NCBI GenBank assembly: GCA_900316255.1
Contig: ONCI01000001.1
Coordinates: 62,001 to 126,000, forward strand
DNA length: 64,000 bases
Source: an uncultured Eubacteriales bacterium
GTDB taxonomy: Bacteria; Bacillota; Clostridia; Oscillospirales; Oscillospiraceae
Direction: 5' to 3'
The first letter of the stretch is position 1; every line of letters begins with the position of its first letter. Of this stretch, positions 8,768 through 17,274 are shown piece after piece. Both the position numbers and the translations under genes were made by a program. A model generated the notes under the pieces. It did not search any database and had not been told where the DNA came from. It worked only from the letters and a program-made list of their open reading frames with translations.

Positions 8768-9208
8768 ATGAACGCGCTGAACTACATAAAGCTGGAGTTT
8801 CCCAGCAAAAGCTGCAACGAGGGCTTTGCCCGCGTGGCGGCCTCTGCCTTTGCCGCCCAGCTGGACCCCACCCTGGAGGAGCTGGGGGATATCAAAACCG
8901 CCGTTTCCGAGGCGGTGACCAACTGCATCGTCCATGCCTATCCGGAGAGCGTGGGGCGGATCCGGCTGCGCATGCGCATCCTGGAGGGGGAACGTCTGGA
9001 GATCTCCGTTCAGGACTGGGGCAAGGGCATTGAGGATGTGGACAAGGCCAGGGAGCCCCTCTTTACCACCGGGGGAGAGGAGCGCAGCGGCATGGGCTTT
9101 ACCATCATGGAGAGCTTCACGGACAAGCTCCGGGTCCGCTCCCGGCCCGGCAGGGGGACCACCGTGACCATGCTGCGCACCATCCGCTCCCGGATGCCTC
9201 GCCCATGA
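8768..9208 (+). CDS. spoIIAB: Anti-sigma F factor, serine-protein kinase
   Basis: The 146-residue GHKL-type kinase holds sigma-F inactive and phosphorylates SpoIIAA. The ATP-binding boxes are visible: N box EAVTNCIVHAYP, G1 box DWGKGIEDVD and G2 box GMGFTIMESF. Length matches the family. GAAAGGAG precedes ATG 8768. The stop overlaps the sigF start (ATGA at 9205-9208). Confidence 0.97.
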   Translation: MNALNYIKLEFPSKSCNEGFARVAASAFAAQLDPTLEELGDIKTAVSEAVTNCIVHAYPESVGRIRLRMRILEGERLEISVQDWGKGIEDVDKAREPLFTTGGEERSGMGFTIMESFTDKLRVRSRPGRGTTVTMLRTIRSRMPRP

Positions 9209-9912
9209 GCGGGACGCTGCTGGAGGATCTGGACGCCGCCCGGAGGGGAGATCGGGAGGCAGCCGGTCGCCTGATCGAGGAAAACGGCGGCCTTATCTGG
9301 AGCGTGGCCCGGCGCTATTTCGGCCGGGGCGTGGAGGCGGAGGACCTGTACCAGCTGGGCTGCGTGGGCTTTCTCAAGGCCATTGAGGGCTTTGACAGGG
9401 AATATGGCACCTGCTTTTCCACCTATGCCGTGCCCAAGATCGCCGGAGAGATCCGCCGCTTCCTGCGGGACGACGGCATCGTGAAGGTCAGCCGCAGCGT
9501 CAAGGAGCAGGCCGCCAAAATCCAAGGCGCCCGCCAGATCCTGGAGCAGCGGCAGGGGAGAGAGCCAAGCCTCTCGGAGCTGGCGGAGGCAACGGGCCTG
9601 GATCCGGAGGAGATCGCCTTTGCCCTGGCGGCCACCGGCCCTGCTGAGAGCATCCAGCGCAGCAGCGGGGAGGACGGCTTCAGCCTGGAGCTGGTGCTGG
9701 GAGACTATGAGGCGGAGGATCGCATGCTGGAGCAGGTGAATCTTCGCGCTCTGGTGGAGCAGCTGCCGGATCGGGAGCGAAAGGTCATCGCCCTGCGCTA
9801 CTATCACGGGCTGACTCAGCAGAGCTGCGCCAAGGTCCTGGGGGTGAGTCAGGTGCAGATCTCCCGGCTCGAACGGCGGGCCATGGAGGCGCTGCGCAGC
9901 CGTTTGGAATAA
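9205..9912 (+). CDS. sigF: RNA polymerase sigma-F factor
   Basis: This is the 235-residue forespore-specific sigma factor, expressed as the third gene of spoIIA. Region 2 (EDLYQLGCVGFLKAIEGFDREYG, CFSTYAVPKIAGEIRRFLRD), region 3 (REPSLSELAEATGLDPEEI) and region 4 (LPDRERKVIALRYYHGLTQQ with helix-turn-helix GVSQVQISRLERRA) are all intact. Its presence beside spoIIAA and spoIIAB indicates an endospore-forming lineage. The start overlaps spoIIAB by four bases. Confidence 0.96.
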   Translation: MSGTLLEDLDAARRGDREAAGRLIEENGGLIWSVARRYFGRGVEAEDLYQLGCVGFLKAIEGFDREYGTCFSTYAVPKIAGEIRRFLRDDGIVKVSRSVKEQAAKIQGARQILEQRQGREPSLSELAEATGLDPEEIAFALAATGPAESIQRSSGEDGFSLELVLGDYEAEDRMLEQVNLRALVEQLPDRERKVIALRYYHGLTQQSCAKVLGVSQVQISRLERRAMEALRSRLE

Positions 9913-9961
9913 GCGCCATTTTTTCATCACAAAAGGAGGGATTTTTGTCAAAATTCCTGGC

Positions 9962-9990
9962 TTGACATTACGGGACAATCCGTCTATATT
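9962..9990 (+). promoter_or_regulatory. Promoter of the aromatic operon
   Basis: TTGACA (9962-9967), 17-base spacer, TATATT (9985-9990). The expected start near 9997 would give a leader of about 180 bases carrying a leader peptide and attenuator. Confidence 0.85.
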
Positions 9991-10020
9991 TAGAACAGAA
10001 AACCATAAGGAGACGGAACG

Positions 10021-10080
10021 ATGACTTTTTCTGCCAACTACTATTACGCCTGCCCGGCTGCTGTTGTGCGGGTTGGCTGA
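10021..10080 (+). CDS. Tyrosine-rich leader peptide of the aro operon
   Basis: A 19-codon reading frame starts with ATG at 10021, preceded by AAGGAGA at 10007-10013, and ends with TGA. It encodes MTFSANYYYACPAAVVRVG. Three consecutive tyrosine codons (TAC TAT TAC, codons 7-9) and a phenylalanine codon stand upstream of hairpin-forming sequences. This is the architecture of ribosome-mediated attenuation: stalling at tyrosine codons when Tyr-tRNA is scarce would favour the antiterminator. The downstream operon encodes the chorismate pathway and prephenate dehydrogenase, so tyrosine is the logical signal. Translation has not been shown. Confidence 0.85.
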   Translation: MTFSANYYYACPAAVVRVG

Positions 10081-10149
10081 TTCGTGGCGCAGAAAGGTCC
10101 GTCAGCATAAGGTTTTGATCCGCACAGGGAGATTCCTGGGCGGTTTTTT
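10052..10149 (+). terminator. Transcription attenuator with competing hairpins before aroF
   Basis: The terminator is CCGCACAGG (10120-10128), loop, CCTGGGCGG (10135-10143) and six T. GTGCGG at 10066-10071, inside the leader-peptide frame, is the exact complement of CCGCAC (10120-10125) and could sequester the terminator's 5' arm. GTGCGGG/GGC can instead pair with GCC..CCCG at about 10049-10056. These alternatives fit a stall-dependent switch. Confidence 0.75.
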
Positions 10150-10176
10150 GTTTGTTAATGAGAGGATGCGGAATCT

Positions 10177-11181
10177 ATGATCGTAGTATTGAAGCCGGGT
10201 ACCGGTGCGGAAAAGAAAGAAAAGCTGATCCAGTGGCTGGAGCATCAGGGGATGCGGGTCCACATTTCGGACGGGGACTATCAGACGGTGCTGGGCATCA
10301 TCGGGGACGCCTCCCGCCTGGACCTGGACCTGGTGGAAAGCCTGGAGATCGTGGACAAGGTCAGCCGGGTGACGGAGCCCTTCAAGTGCTGCAACCGGAA
10401 GTTCCACCCGGAAGACATGGTGGTCTCGGCGGGGGGAGTTCCCGTGGGCGGCGGGCACTTTGCCATGATCGCCGGCCCGTGTTCGGTGGAGACGGAGGAG
10501 CAGATCCTCACCGTTGCCAAAGCGGTGAAGGCTGCGGGAGCCGATCTCCTGCGGGGCGGCGCCTTCAAGCCGCGCACCTCTCCCTATGACTTCTCCGGCC
10601 TGAAGGCCAGAGGGCTGGAACTGCTGCGCATCGCCCGGGCGGAGACCGGCCTTCCCATTGTGACGGAGCTGATGGACATCCGGGATCTGGAGCTTTTTTC
10701 CGATGTGGACGTGATACAGGTGGGCGCCCGGAATATGCAGAACTTTGACCTTTTGCGGGAGCTGGGTCATTGCGACAAGCCTATCCTCCTGAAACGGGGC
10801 CTTGCCAATACCCTGCGGGAGCTTCTCATGAGCGCGGAGTACATCATGGCCGGCGGCAACGAGCAGGTCATTCTCTGCGAGCGGGGCATCCGCACCTTTG
10901 CCGATTACACCCGCAACACCCTGGATCTCTCCGCGGTGCCGGTGCTCCACGAGTTGAGCCATCTGCCGGTGATCGTGGATCCCAGCCATGCTACGGGCCT
11001 TTCCCGTCTGGTGCCCTCCATGGCCATGGCCGGCGTTGCCGCCGGGGCGGACGGCCTGATGATCGAGGTGCACAACGATCCCATCCACGCCCTCTGCGAC
11101 GGGGCCCAGTCCCTGCGGCCGGAGGAATACGCGAAGCTTTCCGAGAAGGTGCGCCAGATCCGAAAGGTCGTGACGGCATGA
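10177..11181 (+). CDS. aroF: 3-deoxy-7-phosphoheptulonate (DAHP) synthase, type I-beta
   Basis: This 334-residue enzyme condenses phosphoenolpyruvate and erythrose 4-phosphate, the first shikimate step. Residues 1-70 form the ferredoxin-like regulatory domain (MIVVLKPGT...) found in Thermotoga-type enzymes, where it mediates feedback inhibition by tyrosine or phenylalanine. The TIM-barrel motifs follow: IAGPCSVE, RGGAFKPRTSPYDFSG, GARNMQNF, LLKRG and VDPSHATG. It is first in the operon after the attenuator. Its stop overlaps tyrA by four bases. Confidence 0.97.
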   Translation: MIVVLKPGTGAEKKEKLIQWLEHQGMRVHISDGDYQTVLGIIGDASRLDLDLVESLEIVDKVSRVTEPFKCCNRKFHPEDMVVSAGGVPVGGGHFAMIAGPCSVETEEQILTVAKAVKAAGADLLRGGAFKPRTSPYDFSGLKARGLELLRIARAETGLPIVTELMDIRDLELFSDVDVIQVGARNMQNFDLLRELGHCDKPILLKRGLANTLRELLMSAEYIMAGGNEQVILCERGIRTFADYTRNTLDLSAVPVLHELSHLPVIVDPSHATGLSRLVPSMAMAGVAAGADGLMIEVHNDPIHALCDGAQSLRPEEYAKLSEKVRQIRKVVTA

Positions 11182-12008
11182 CGGTCGGCGTCGTTGGCCT
11201 AGGCCTCATCGGAGGCTCCTTTGTGAAGGCCTATCATGAAGCGGGACACCGGGTCCTGACCTGGAACCGGAATCCCTCCATGCTGGAATACTCCATGCTC
11301 AGCGGGGAATCGGACGGCATGCTGGATGAGAGCAGCGCAAAGGACTGCGATCTGATCCTGCTCTGCGTCTATCCGGAGGCGGCCATCGACTGGCTGCGGG
11401 AGATGGCGCCGCATATCGGCCCCCACCCCATGGTGATCGACTGCTGCGGCACCAAGCAGGTGGTCTGCGAAGCCTGCTTCCCCCTGGCGCAGCAATACGG
11501 CATCATCTACCTGGGCGGCCACCCCATGGCGGGCTCCCATTTCTCCGGCTATGCCCACGCCCGGGCCGACCTGTATCACGGCGCGCCCATGGTGCTGGTG
11601 CCGCCCACCTTTGACGATATCGAGCTGCTGAGCCGCGCCAAGGAGCTGCTTTCCCCGGCGGGCTTCGGCCGCTATCCCGTGACCACCGCCGAAAAGCACG
11701 ACGCCAGTGTCGCCTTTACCTCCCAGCTGGCGCATCTGGTGTCCAACGCCTATGTGAAGAGTCCCACCGCCCTGGAACATCACGGCTTTTCCGCCGGAAG
11801 CTACCGGGACATGACCCGTGTCGCCTGGCTCAACGCCCCCATGTGGACGGAGCTTTTTCTGGACAATCGGGACAATCTCCTGCGGGAGCTGGACCTTCTC
11901 ATCGAAAACCTGGGCGAGTACCGGGACGCCTTGGAGCGCCGGGATGCCCGGAAGCTGGAAAGCCTCCTGGAAGAGGGCAAGCGCCGCAAGGAAGAGGTGG
12001 ACCAATGA
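11178..12008 (+). CDS. tyrA: Prephenate dehydrogenase
   Basis: The 276-residue NAD-dependent enzyme converts prephenate to 4-hydroxyphenylpyruvate for tyrosine synthesis. The N-terminal Rossmann motif VGLGLIGGS occupies residues 6-14 and the substrate motif HPMAGSHFSG contains the catalytic-type histidine. No ACT domain is present, so feedback control probably lies on AroF. The ATG at 11178 is chosen for the four-base overlap with aroF; a frame extending further upstream lies inside aroF. The stop overlaps aroB. Confidence 0.93.
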   Translation: MTVGVVGLGLIGGSFVKAYHEAGHRVLTWNRNPSMLEYSMLSGESDGMLDESSAKDCDLILLCVYPEAAIDWLREMAPHIGPHPMVIDCCGTKQVVCEACFPLAQQYGIIYLGGHPMAGSHFSGYAHARADLYHGAPMVLVPPTFDDIELLSRAKELLSPAGFGRYPVTTAEKHDASVAFTSQLAHLVSNAYVKSPTALEHHGFSAGSYRDMTRVAWLNAPMWTELFLDNRDNLLRELDLLIENLGEYRDALERRDARKLESLLEEGKRRKEEVDQ

Positions 12009-13066
12009 GAGAACCGGTAGAGGTCAAGGCCTCCCGCAGCTATCCGGTCTGGATCGGGGAGGGCCTTCTGAACAGGGCCGGGGAGCTGGTCCGGGAGCGG
12101 ACCCAGGCAAAGCGCGTCTGCATCGTCACCGGCGAGCATGTGGTCAAGCTCTATGGCGACCGGCTGCAGCGCTCCCTGGAGCAGGCCGGCTTTCAGGTGC
12201 TGCGCTTCGTGCATCAGAGCCGGGAGCAGCATAAAAATCTGGAGACCTACGGAGACCTGATGGGGCTGCTGGCCCGTTCCGGCGTGACCAGGAGCGATCT
12301 GCTCATCTCCCTGGGCGGCGGCGTCACTGGCGATCTCACCGGCTTTGCGGCCGCCACCTGGCAGCGGGGCGTGGATTTTGTCCAGATCCCCACCAGCCTC
12401 CTTGCCATGGTGGATTCCTCCGTAGGCGGCAAAACCGCGGTGAACCTGCCGGAAGGCAAAAACCTGGTGGGCGCTTTCTGGCAGCCGCTGCTGGTCCTCT
12501 GCGACCCGGCGCTGCTGGAGAGCCTGCCACGGGAAGAACTGCGCTGCGGCAGCGCGGAGGAGCTTAAATGCGCCGTCCTGCGGGACGAGAGCCTGTTTGA
12601 CGCACTCGCTGCAGATCCCGCCCTGGCGGCTTCTGAAGAGGTGATCCGCCGCTGTGTTGAGATCAAGCGGGACCTGGTGGAGGAGGACGAATTTGACCGG
12701 GGCAGCCGGCGGCTTTTGAACCTGGGCCACAGCTTCGGCCACGCGGTGGAGGCCTGCAGCGGCTATGAGATCCTGCACGGTCAGGCCGTTGCCATCGGCA
12801 TGGCCATGATCGCCCGGGCCGCGGCGGAAAAGGGGATCTGTTCCTTTGCAGCTGCGGAAAAGATCCGCGCCGGGATCCGGGCCCTCTCCCTTCCCTCGGA
12901 GACGGAGATCCCTGCTGCCGCGCTTTTGGAGGCTCTGCTGCGGGATAAGAAGCGCAGCGGCGATACCATGAACCTGGTCGTTCCCGAGAGAATCGGAAGC
13001 TGCCGGGTAGAGAAGGTCCCTGTTGAGGAACTGGGAGACTGGCTGCGGCTGGGAGGCGCCAGATGA
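12005..13066 (+). CDS. aroB: 3-dehydroquinate synthase
   Basis: The 353-residue NAD- and metal-dependent enzyme makes 3-dehydroquinate from DAHP. Characteristic segments are SLGGGVTGDLTGFAAATW (NAD and substrate binding), DSSVGGKTAVNLPEGKNLVGAFWQP, LKCAVLRDESLF and the metal-binding GHSFGHAVE. The start at 12005 overlaps the tyrA stop (ATGA) and the stop overlaps aroA, so translation is coupled throughout the operon. Confidence 0.97.
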   Translation: MREPVEVKASRSYPVWIGEGLLNRAGELVRERTQAKRVCIVTGEHVVKLYGDRLQRSLEQAGFQVLRFVHQSREQHKNLETYGDLMGLLARSGVTRSDLLISLGGGVTGDLTGFAAATWQRGVDFVQIPTSLLAMVDSSVGGKTAVNLPEGKNLVGAFWQPLLVLCDPALLESLPREELRCGSAEELKCAVLRDESLFDALAADPALAASEEVIRRCVEIKRDLVEEDEFDRGSRRLLNLGHSFGHAVEACSGYEILHGQAVAIGMAMIARAAAEKGICSFAAAEKIRAGIRALSLPSETEIPAAALLEALLRDKKRSGDTMNLVVPERIGSCRVEKVPVEELGDWLRLGGAR

Positions 13067-14280
13067 AGCGCCTGCTGCTGCCCGGAGAGCGCTCCGGGGA
13101 AGTACGCATCCCCGCCTCCAAATCCCAGGCCCACCGACTTTTGATCTGCGCCGCCCTCTCCGGGGAAGAGACGCGGATCGCCTGCCTGCGGGCCATGGGG
13201 GCGGAGATCCGGGAAGAGGGGAGCGCTCTCCGCGTTCGCCCGATCCGGGACGTCCCAACCGCCGAAGTACCGCTTCCCTGCGGCGAAAGCGGCTCCACCC
13301 TGCGCTTCCTGCTCCCGGTAGTGGGCGCCCTGGGGATCCGGGGACGTTTTCTGCGGGAGGGCAGACTGCCGGAGCGGCCCCTGGCTCCTCTGGACAGGGA
13401 ACTGACCGACCATGGCATGGAGCTGTGGGCTGAAGGGAGCGCCCTTGCGGTACAGGGAAAGCTTCTGCCCGGCGCATATCGGCTGCCTGGCAACGTGTCC
13501 TCCCAGTATATCTCCGGCCTGCTGCTGGCGCTGCCTCTGCTTGCGGGGGAGAGCAGCCTGCTGGTGGAGGGAGCCATTGAGTCCGCGGCCTATATCCGGA
13601 TGACAGAAAATGCCCTGCGACTTTCGGGCATTTCCTATAGGAAAGAGAAAAATCTTTACTCGATCCCGGGCAATCAGCGTCCCGCGCTGTGCGGAGAGCT
13701 TACGGTGGAAGGGGACTGGTCCAACGCGGCCTTCTTCCTCTGCATGGGCGCTCTCAGCGAAAAGGGCCTGCTGGTGGGCGGTCTGAACCCGGATTCTCCC
13801 CAGGGAGACCGGGCCATCCTGGAGCTGCTCTCCCGTTTCGGAGCCCGGCTGCAGATCGAGGAGAAGGGGATCCTTTCGCGAAAAGGCGCCCTGCGCGGCA
13901 TCGAGATCGACGCGGCACCCATCCCGGACCTGATCCCGGTGCTGAGCGTTCTGGCCGCCGGTGCGGAAGGAGACACCCGGATCTGCAACGCAGGGCGGCT
14001 CCGCCTGAAGGAGTCGGACCGGCTGCAGACCACCGCCTGCCTGCTGCAAAGCCTTGGCGGCAGTGTGGAAGAGCTGCCTGAGGGCCTTGTGATCCACGGC
14101 ACCGGCAGTCTCCGGGGCGGCAGCGCAGAGAGCTTCGGGGACCACCGCATCGCCATGTCCGCGGCGGTGGCGGCCTGCCTTTCCCGGGAACAGGTGGAAG
14201 TGGACGGCGCGGAATGCGTGGCGAAGTCCTACCCCCGCTTCTGGGAGGACTGGGACCGTTTGGAGGGAGGAACAAGATGA
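13063..14280 (+). CDS. aroA: 3-phosphoshikimate 1-carboxyvinyltransferase (EPSP synthase)
   Basis: This 405-residue enzyme joins phosphoenolpyruvate to shikimate 3-phosphate. Visible motifs are IPASKSQAHRLLI at residues 16-28, CGESGSTLRFLLPV, LPGNVSSQYISG, RLRLKESDRLQTT and FGDHRIAMSAAV. It is slightly shorter than the usual 420-430 residues, but both domains are complete. Four-base overlaps join it to aroB and aroC. Confidence 0.97.
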   Translation: MKRLLLPGERSGEVRIPASKSQAHRLLICAALSGEETRIACLRAMGAEIREEGSALRVRPIRDVPTAEVPLPCGESGSTLRFLLPVVGALGIRGRFLREGRLPERPLAPLDRELTDHGMELWAEGSALAVQGKLLPGAYRLPGNVSSQYISGLLLALPLLAGESSLLVEGAIESAAYIRMTENALRLSGISYRKEKNLYSIPGNQRPALCGELTVEGDWSNAAFFLCMGALSEKGLLVGGLNPDSPQGDRAILELLSRFGARLQIEEKGILSRKGALRGIEIDAAPIPDLIPVLSVLAAGAEGDTRICNAGRLRLKESDRLQTTACLLQSLGGSVEELPEGLVIHGTGSLRGGSAESFGDHRIAMSAAVAACLSREQVEVDGAECVAKSYPRFWEDWDRLEGGTR

Positions 14281-15353
14281 ACTGGAGAGGGGACAATCTG
14301 GCGCTTCATGTTTTCGGTGCCTCCCACAGCGAGGTCATCGGCATGTCTCTGGAAGGCATCCCCGCCGGGGAGCGGATCGACCTTGCCCTGCTCCAGCACT
14401 TTCTGGACCGGCGCGCTCCGGGCAGAACGCCCTGGTCCACGCCCCGGAAGGAGCCGGATGCTCCGGTGTTTGTTTCCGGCTTGTGCGGTGAGCGTGCTGA
14501 CGGATCATCCATCACCGCCGAGATCCACAATCAGGACCGGCGCAGCAAGGATTACAGCGCCCTTGCCCACACGCCCCGGCCCGGTCATGCGGACTATCCC
14601 GCCGCCGTCAAATACGGCTCGGCCTGGAACGGCGCGGGCGGAGGCGCCTTCTCCGGCAGAATGACCGCCCCGGTCTGCATCGCCGGAGGCATCTGCCTGC
14701 AGCTGCTGGAACGGGAGGGAATTTCTGTCATCTCCCGGATCTCGGAGCTGGGAAAAACACACGATGTGGGGGAACTTACATCTTCAACAGCGGAAAAAGC
14801 CTTTCCGGTGGTGAATGAAAACAGCGGAAAAGCTATGATCGAGCATATCATGGAAGCCAAGGCGGATGGCGACTCTTTGGGCGGCGTGGTGGAATGCAAG
14901 ATCCTGGGCCTGCCCGTGGGCCTTGGCGGACCGCTTTTTGAAGGCATGGAGAGCCGTATCGCCAATCTGCTTTTTGCTATTCCCGCCGTGAAGGGCGTGG
15001 ATTTCGGAGCGGGCTTCGAGGCGGCCAGACTCCTCGGCAGCGAAAACAACGACCCCTTCCGCCTGGAAGAGGGCGGCATCGTGACCGAGAGCAATCACGC
15101 CGGCGGGATCCTTGGCGGCATCACAAATGGGATGCCCCTGGTCTTTCATGCGGCCTTCAAGCCCACGCCGTCCATCGCAAAGCCCCAGCGCAGCGTGGAC
15201 CTGGAACGTATGGAGGAGACGGAGCTGCGCGTCCCCGGCCGGCACGATCCCTGTGTGGTGCCCCGGGCGGTGCCGGTGGTGGAGGCTATGGCCGCCCTGG
15301 CCGTGTACGACGCGCTGCTGAGCCGCAGAAAGGAGCTGGAAGCATGGAACTGA
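14277..15353 (+). CDS. aroC: Chorismate synthase
   Basis: The 358-residue FMN-dependent lyase converts EPSP to chorismate. Signature segments are VFGASHSEVIGMSLEGIPAGE, HTPRPGHADYPAAVKYG, GGGAFSGRMTAPVCIAGG and VPGRHDPCVVPRAVPVVEAMAA. The start at 14277 is the codon overlapping the aroA stop. The coding end overlaps the downstream fusion gene by ten bases. Confidence 0.97.
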   Translation: MNWRGDNLALHVFGASHSEVIGMSLEGIPAGERIDLALLQHFLDRRAPGRTPWSTPRKEPDAPVFVSGLCGERADGSSITAEIHNQDRRSKDYSALAHTPRPGHADYPAAVKYGSAWNGAGGGAFSGRMTAPVCIAGGICLQLLEREGISVISRISELGKTHDVGELTSSTAEKAFPVVNENSGKAMIEHIMEAKADGDSLGGVVECKILGLPVGLGGPLFEGMESRIANLLFAIPAVKGVDFGAGFEAARLLGSENNDPFRLEEGGIVTESNHAGGILGGITNGMPLVFHAAFKPTPSIAKPQRSVDLERMEETELRVPGRHDPCVVPRAVPVVEAMAALAVYDALLSRRKELEAWN

Positions 15354-16828
15354 AGGACTTTCGAGAACAGATCGACTCGCTGGACCGGGACTTGGTGCGC
15401 CTCTTTTTGCAGCGCACGGAGCTTGCCGGACAAATCGGGGACTATAAGCGGGAACGGGGCCTTCCCATTCTGGACGCTTCCCGGGAGGAACAGAAGCTGG
15501 AGATCCTGGAACAGGACTGCCCGCCCGCCCTGCGGGGTGAATTGCGGCAGCTGTACCGGACGATCTTTGCCATGAGCCGTGAGGTCCAGCACCGTCGCTC
15601 GCCGGAGATGATCTGCGGCCTGCTGGGAAGAAAGCTGGGCCACAGCTATTCACCTCAGATCCACGCCCAGCTGGGCGCCTATGCCTACAGCCTCTTCGAG
15701 CGGGAGCCTGAGGAGCTGGAAGACTTCCTGCGGGAAGGAGAATGGCAGGGCCTGAACGTGACCATCCCCTACAAGAAGAGCGTGCTGCCCTTCTGCGATG
15801 CGCTCTCCGACACCGCCCGGGAGATCGGCAGCGTCAACACCCTTTTGCGCCGTCCGGACGGCAGCATCTACGGCGACAATACCGACGCCTACGGTTTTGC
15901 CTGGCTCCTTCAGAGAAACGGCATCGACCCCAAAGGGAAGAAGGCTCTGGTCCTGGGAAGCGGCGGCGCCTCGGTGATGGCCTGCTGGGTGCTGCGGCAG
16001 AGGGAAGCCCGGGAGGTGCTGGTCATCTCCCGCAGCGGCGAGAACCATTACGGCAATCTGGACCGTCAGGCCGACGCGGAGCTCATCGTGAACACCACCC
16101 CGGTGGGCATGTATCCCCGCAACGGGGAGGCAGCGGTGGACCTGCGGCAGTTTCCGAACTGCTCCGGTGTGGTGGACGTGGTGTATAACCCGGCCAGGAC
16201 GGCTCTTCTGCTCCAGGCGGAGGAGCTGGGCATTCCCCACGCGGGAGGGCTCGGCATGCTGGTGGCCCAGGCCAAGCGCAGCAGCGAGATCTTCACCGGT
16301 GCTTCCATCCCCGACACGCGGATCGAGGAAATCCACCGTGGGCTTCAAAAGGAGATGGAGAACATCGTCCTCATCGGGATGCCCGGCTGCGGCAAGACCC
16401 GGATCGCCAGGGCCCTGGGCGAAAAGCTGGGGCGTCCGGTCCTGGAGGCGGATGAGGAGATCGAGCGGGAGGCAGGCATGTCCATTCCCGAAATCTTCCG
16501 CCTGGAGGGGGAAGAGGGCTTCCGCAAGCGGGAGACCCGGGTCCTCTCCGAGCTTGGCAAACGCTCCGGCGCGATTCTTTCCACCGGCGGCGGCTGCATC
16601 ACCAGAGAGGAAAACTATCCCCTCCTGCACCAGAACGGTGTGATCCTCTGGCGCAAGCGGGACATTTCCCTGCTCAGCAGGAAGGGCAGACCCATCTCCC
16701 TGAGCCGGGATCTGGGGGAGCTCTACGTTGAGCGGGCGCCTCTCTACGAGCGCTTTGCCGATCATATCATCGAAGAGACCGACACCGTGGAGGAAGCGGT
16801 GGAGAAGATCCTGGAGGTGCTGGCATGA
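15344..16828 (+). CDS. Trifunctional chorismate mutase / shikimate dehydrogenase / shikimate kinase
   Basis: Three domains are joined in 494 residues. Residues 1-82 are an AroQ-type chorismate mutase (FREQIDSLDRDLVRLFLQRTE, KRERGLPILD). Residues 90-330 are shikimate dehydrogenase, with GHSYSPQIH, catalytic lysine in NVTIPYKK, NTDAYGF and LVLGSGGASV. Residues 338-494 are shikimate kinase, with P-loop GMPGCGKTR at 345-353, DEEIE, STGGGC and RAPLYE. The protein would catalyse steps 4 and 5 of the pathway and also convert chorismate to prephenate, the TyrA substrate. No stop or frameshift lies between domains. The gene overlaps aroC and aroQ. Confidence 0.95.
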   Translation: MELKDFREQIDSLDRDLVRLFLQRTELAGQIGDYKRERGLPILDASREEQKLEILEQDCPPALRGELRQLYRTIFAMSREVQHRRSPEMICGLLGRKLGHSYSPQIHAQLGAYAYSLFEREPEELEDFLREGEWQGLNVTIPYKKSVLPFCDALSDTAREIGSVNTLLRRPDGSIYGDNTDAYGFAWLLQRNGIDPKGKKALVLGSGGASVMACWVLRQREAREVLVISRSGENHYGNLDRQADAELIVNTTPVGMYPRNGEAAVDLRQFPNCSGVVDVVYNPARTALLLQAEELGIPHAGGLGMLVAQAKRSSEIFTGASIPDTRIEEIHRGLQKEMENIVLIGMPGCGKTRIARALGEKLGRPVLEADEEIEREAGMSIPEIFRLEGEEGFRKRETRVLSELGKRSGAILSTGGGCITREENYPLLHQNGVILWRKRDISLLSRKGRPISLSRDLGELYVERAPLYERFADHIIEETDTVEEAVEKILEVLA

Positions 16829-17274
16829 AGCTTCTGGTGCTGAACGGGCCCAATCTGAATCTGCTTGGCCTGCGGGAGCCGGATATCTACGGCAAACGCA
16901 GCTACGCGGATCTGGAGCGCTTCCTGCGGGATTGCGCCGGAGAGATCGGCGCGGAGCTGGAGGTTTTCCAATCCAACCACGAGGGCGTTCTGGTGGACAA
17001 AATCCAGGCCGCCTACGGCGTCTTTGACGGCATCGTCATCAATCCCGCGGCCTATACCCACACCAGCGTAGCCCTGTTGGACGCGGTGAAGGGAGTTGGT
17101 ATCCCCACGGTGGAGGTGCATCTGTCCGACCCGGACACCCGGGAGGACTTCCGGCACATCTCTTATGTGCGTCTTGCCTGCCTCAAAACCGTGAAGGGCC
17201 TGGGCTTTGAGAGCTACCGCCAGGCGCTGCTGTTCCTGGCTGCCTACCTGAGAGAAAGGGAGAACAAGGCATGA
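16825..17274 (+). CDS. aroQ: 3-dehydroquinate dehydratase, type II
   Basis: The 149-residue dodecameric-type enzyme dehydrates 3-dehydroquinate. Typical motifs are LVLNGPNLNLLGLREPDIYG, with the lid tyrosine, FQSNHEGVLVDKI, INPAAYTHTSVAL and VEVHLSDPDTREDFRHIS. Length is exactly that of the family. It supplies the pathway step missing from the rest of the operon and overlaps neighbours on both sides by four bases. Confidence 0.97.
   Translation: MKLLVLNGPNLNLLGLREPDIYGKRSYADLERFLRDCAGEIGAELEVFQSNHEGVLVDKIQAAYGVFDGIVINPAAYTHTSVALLDAVKGVGIPTVEVHLSDPDTREDFRHISYVRLACLKTVKGLGFESYRQALLFLAAYLRERENKA

Noticed and set aside
11801..13477. Minus-strand open frame of 558 codons opposite tyrA, aroB and aroA
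   Set aside because: Shadow of three overlapping, motif-verified genes.
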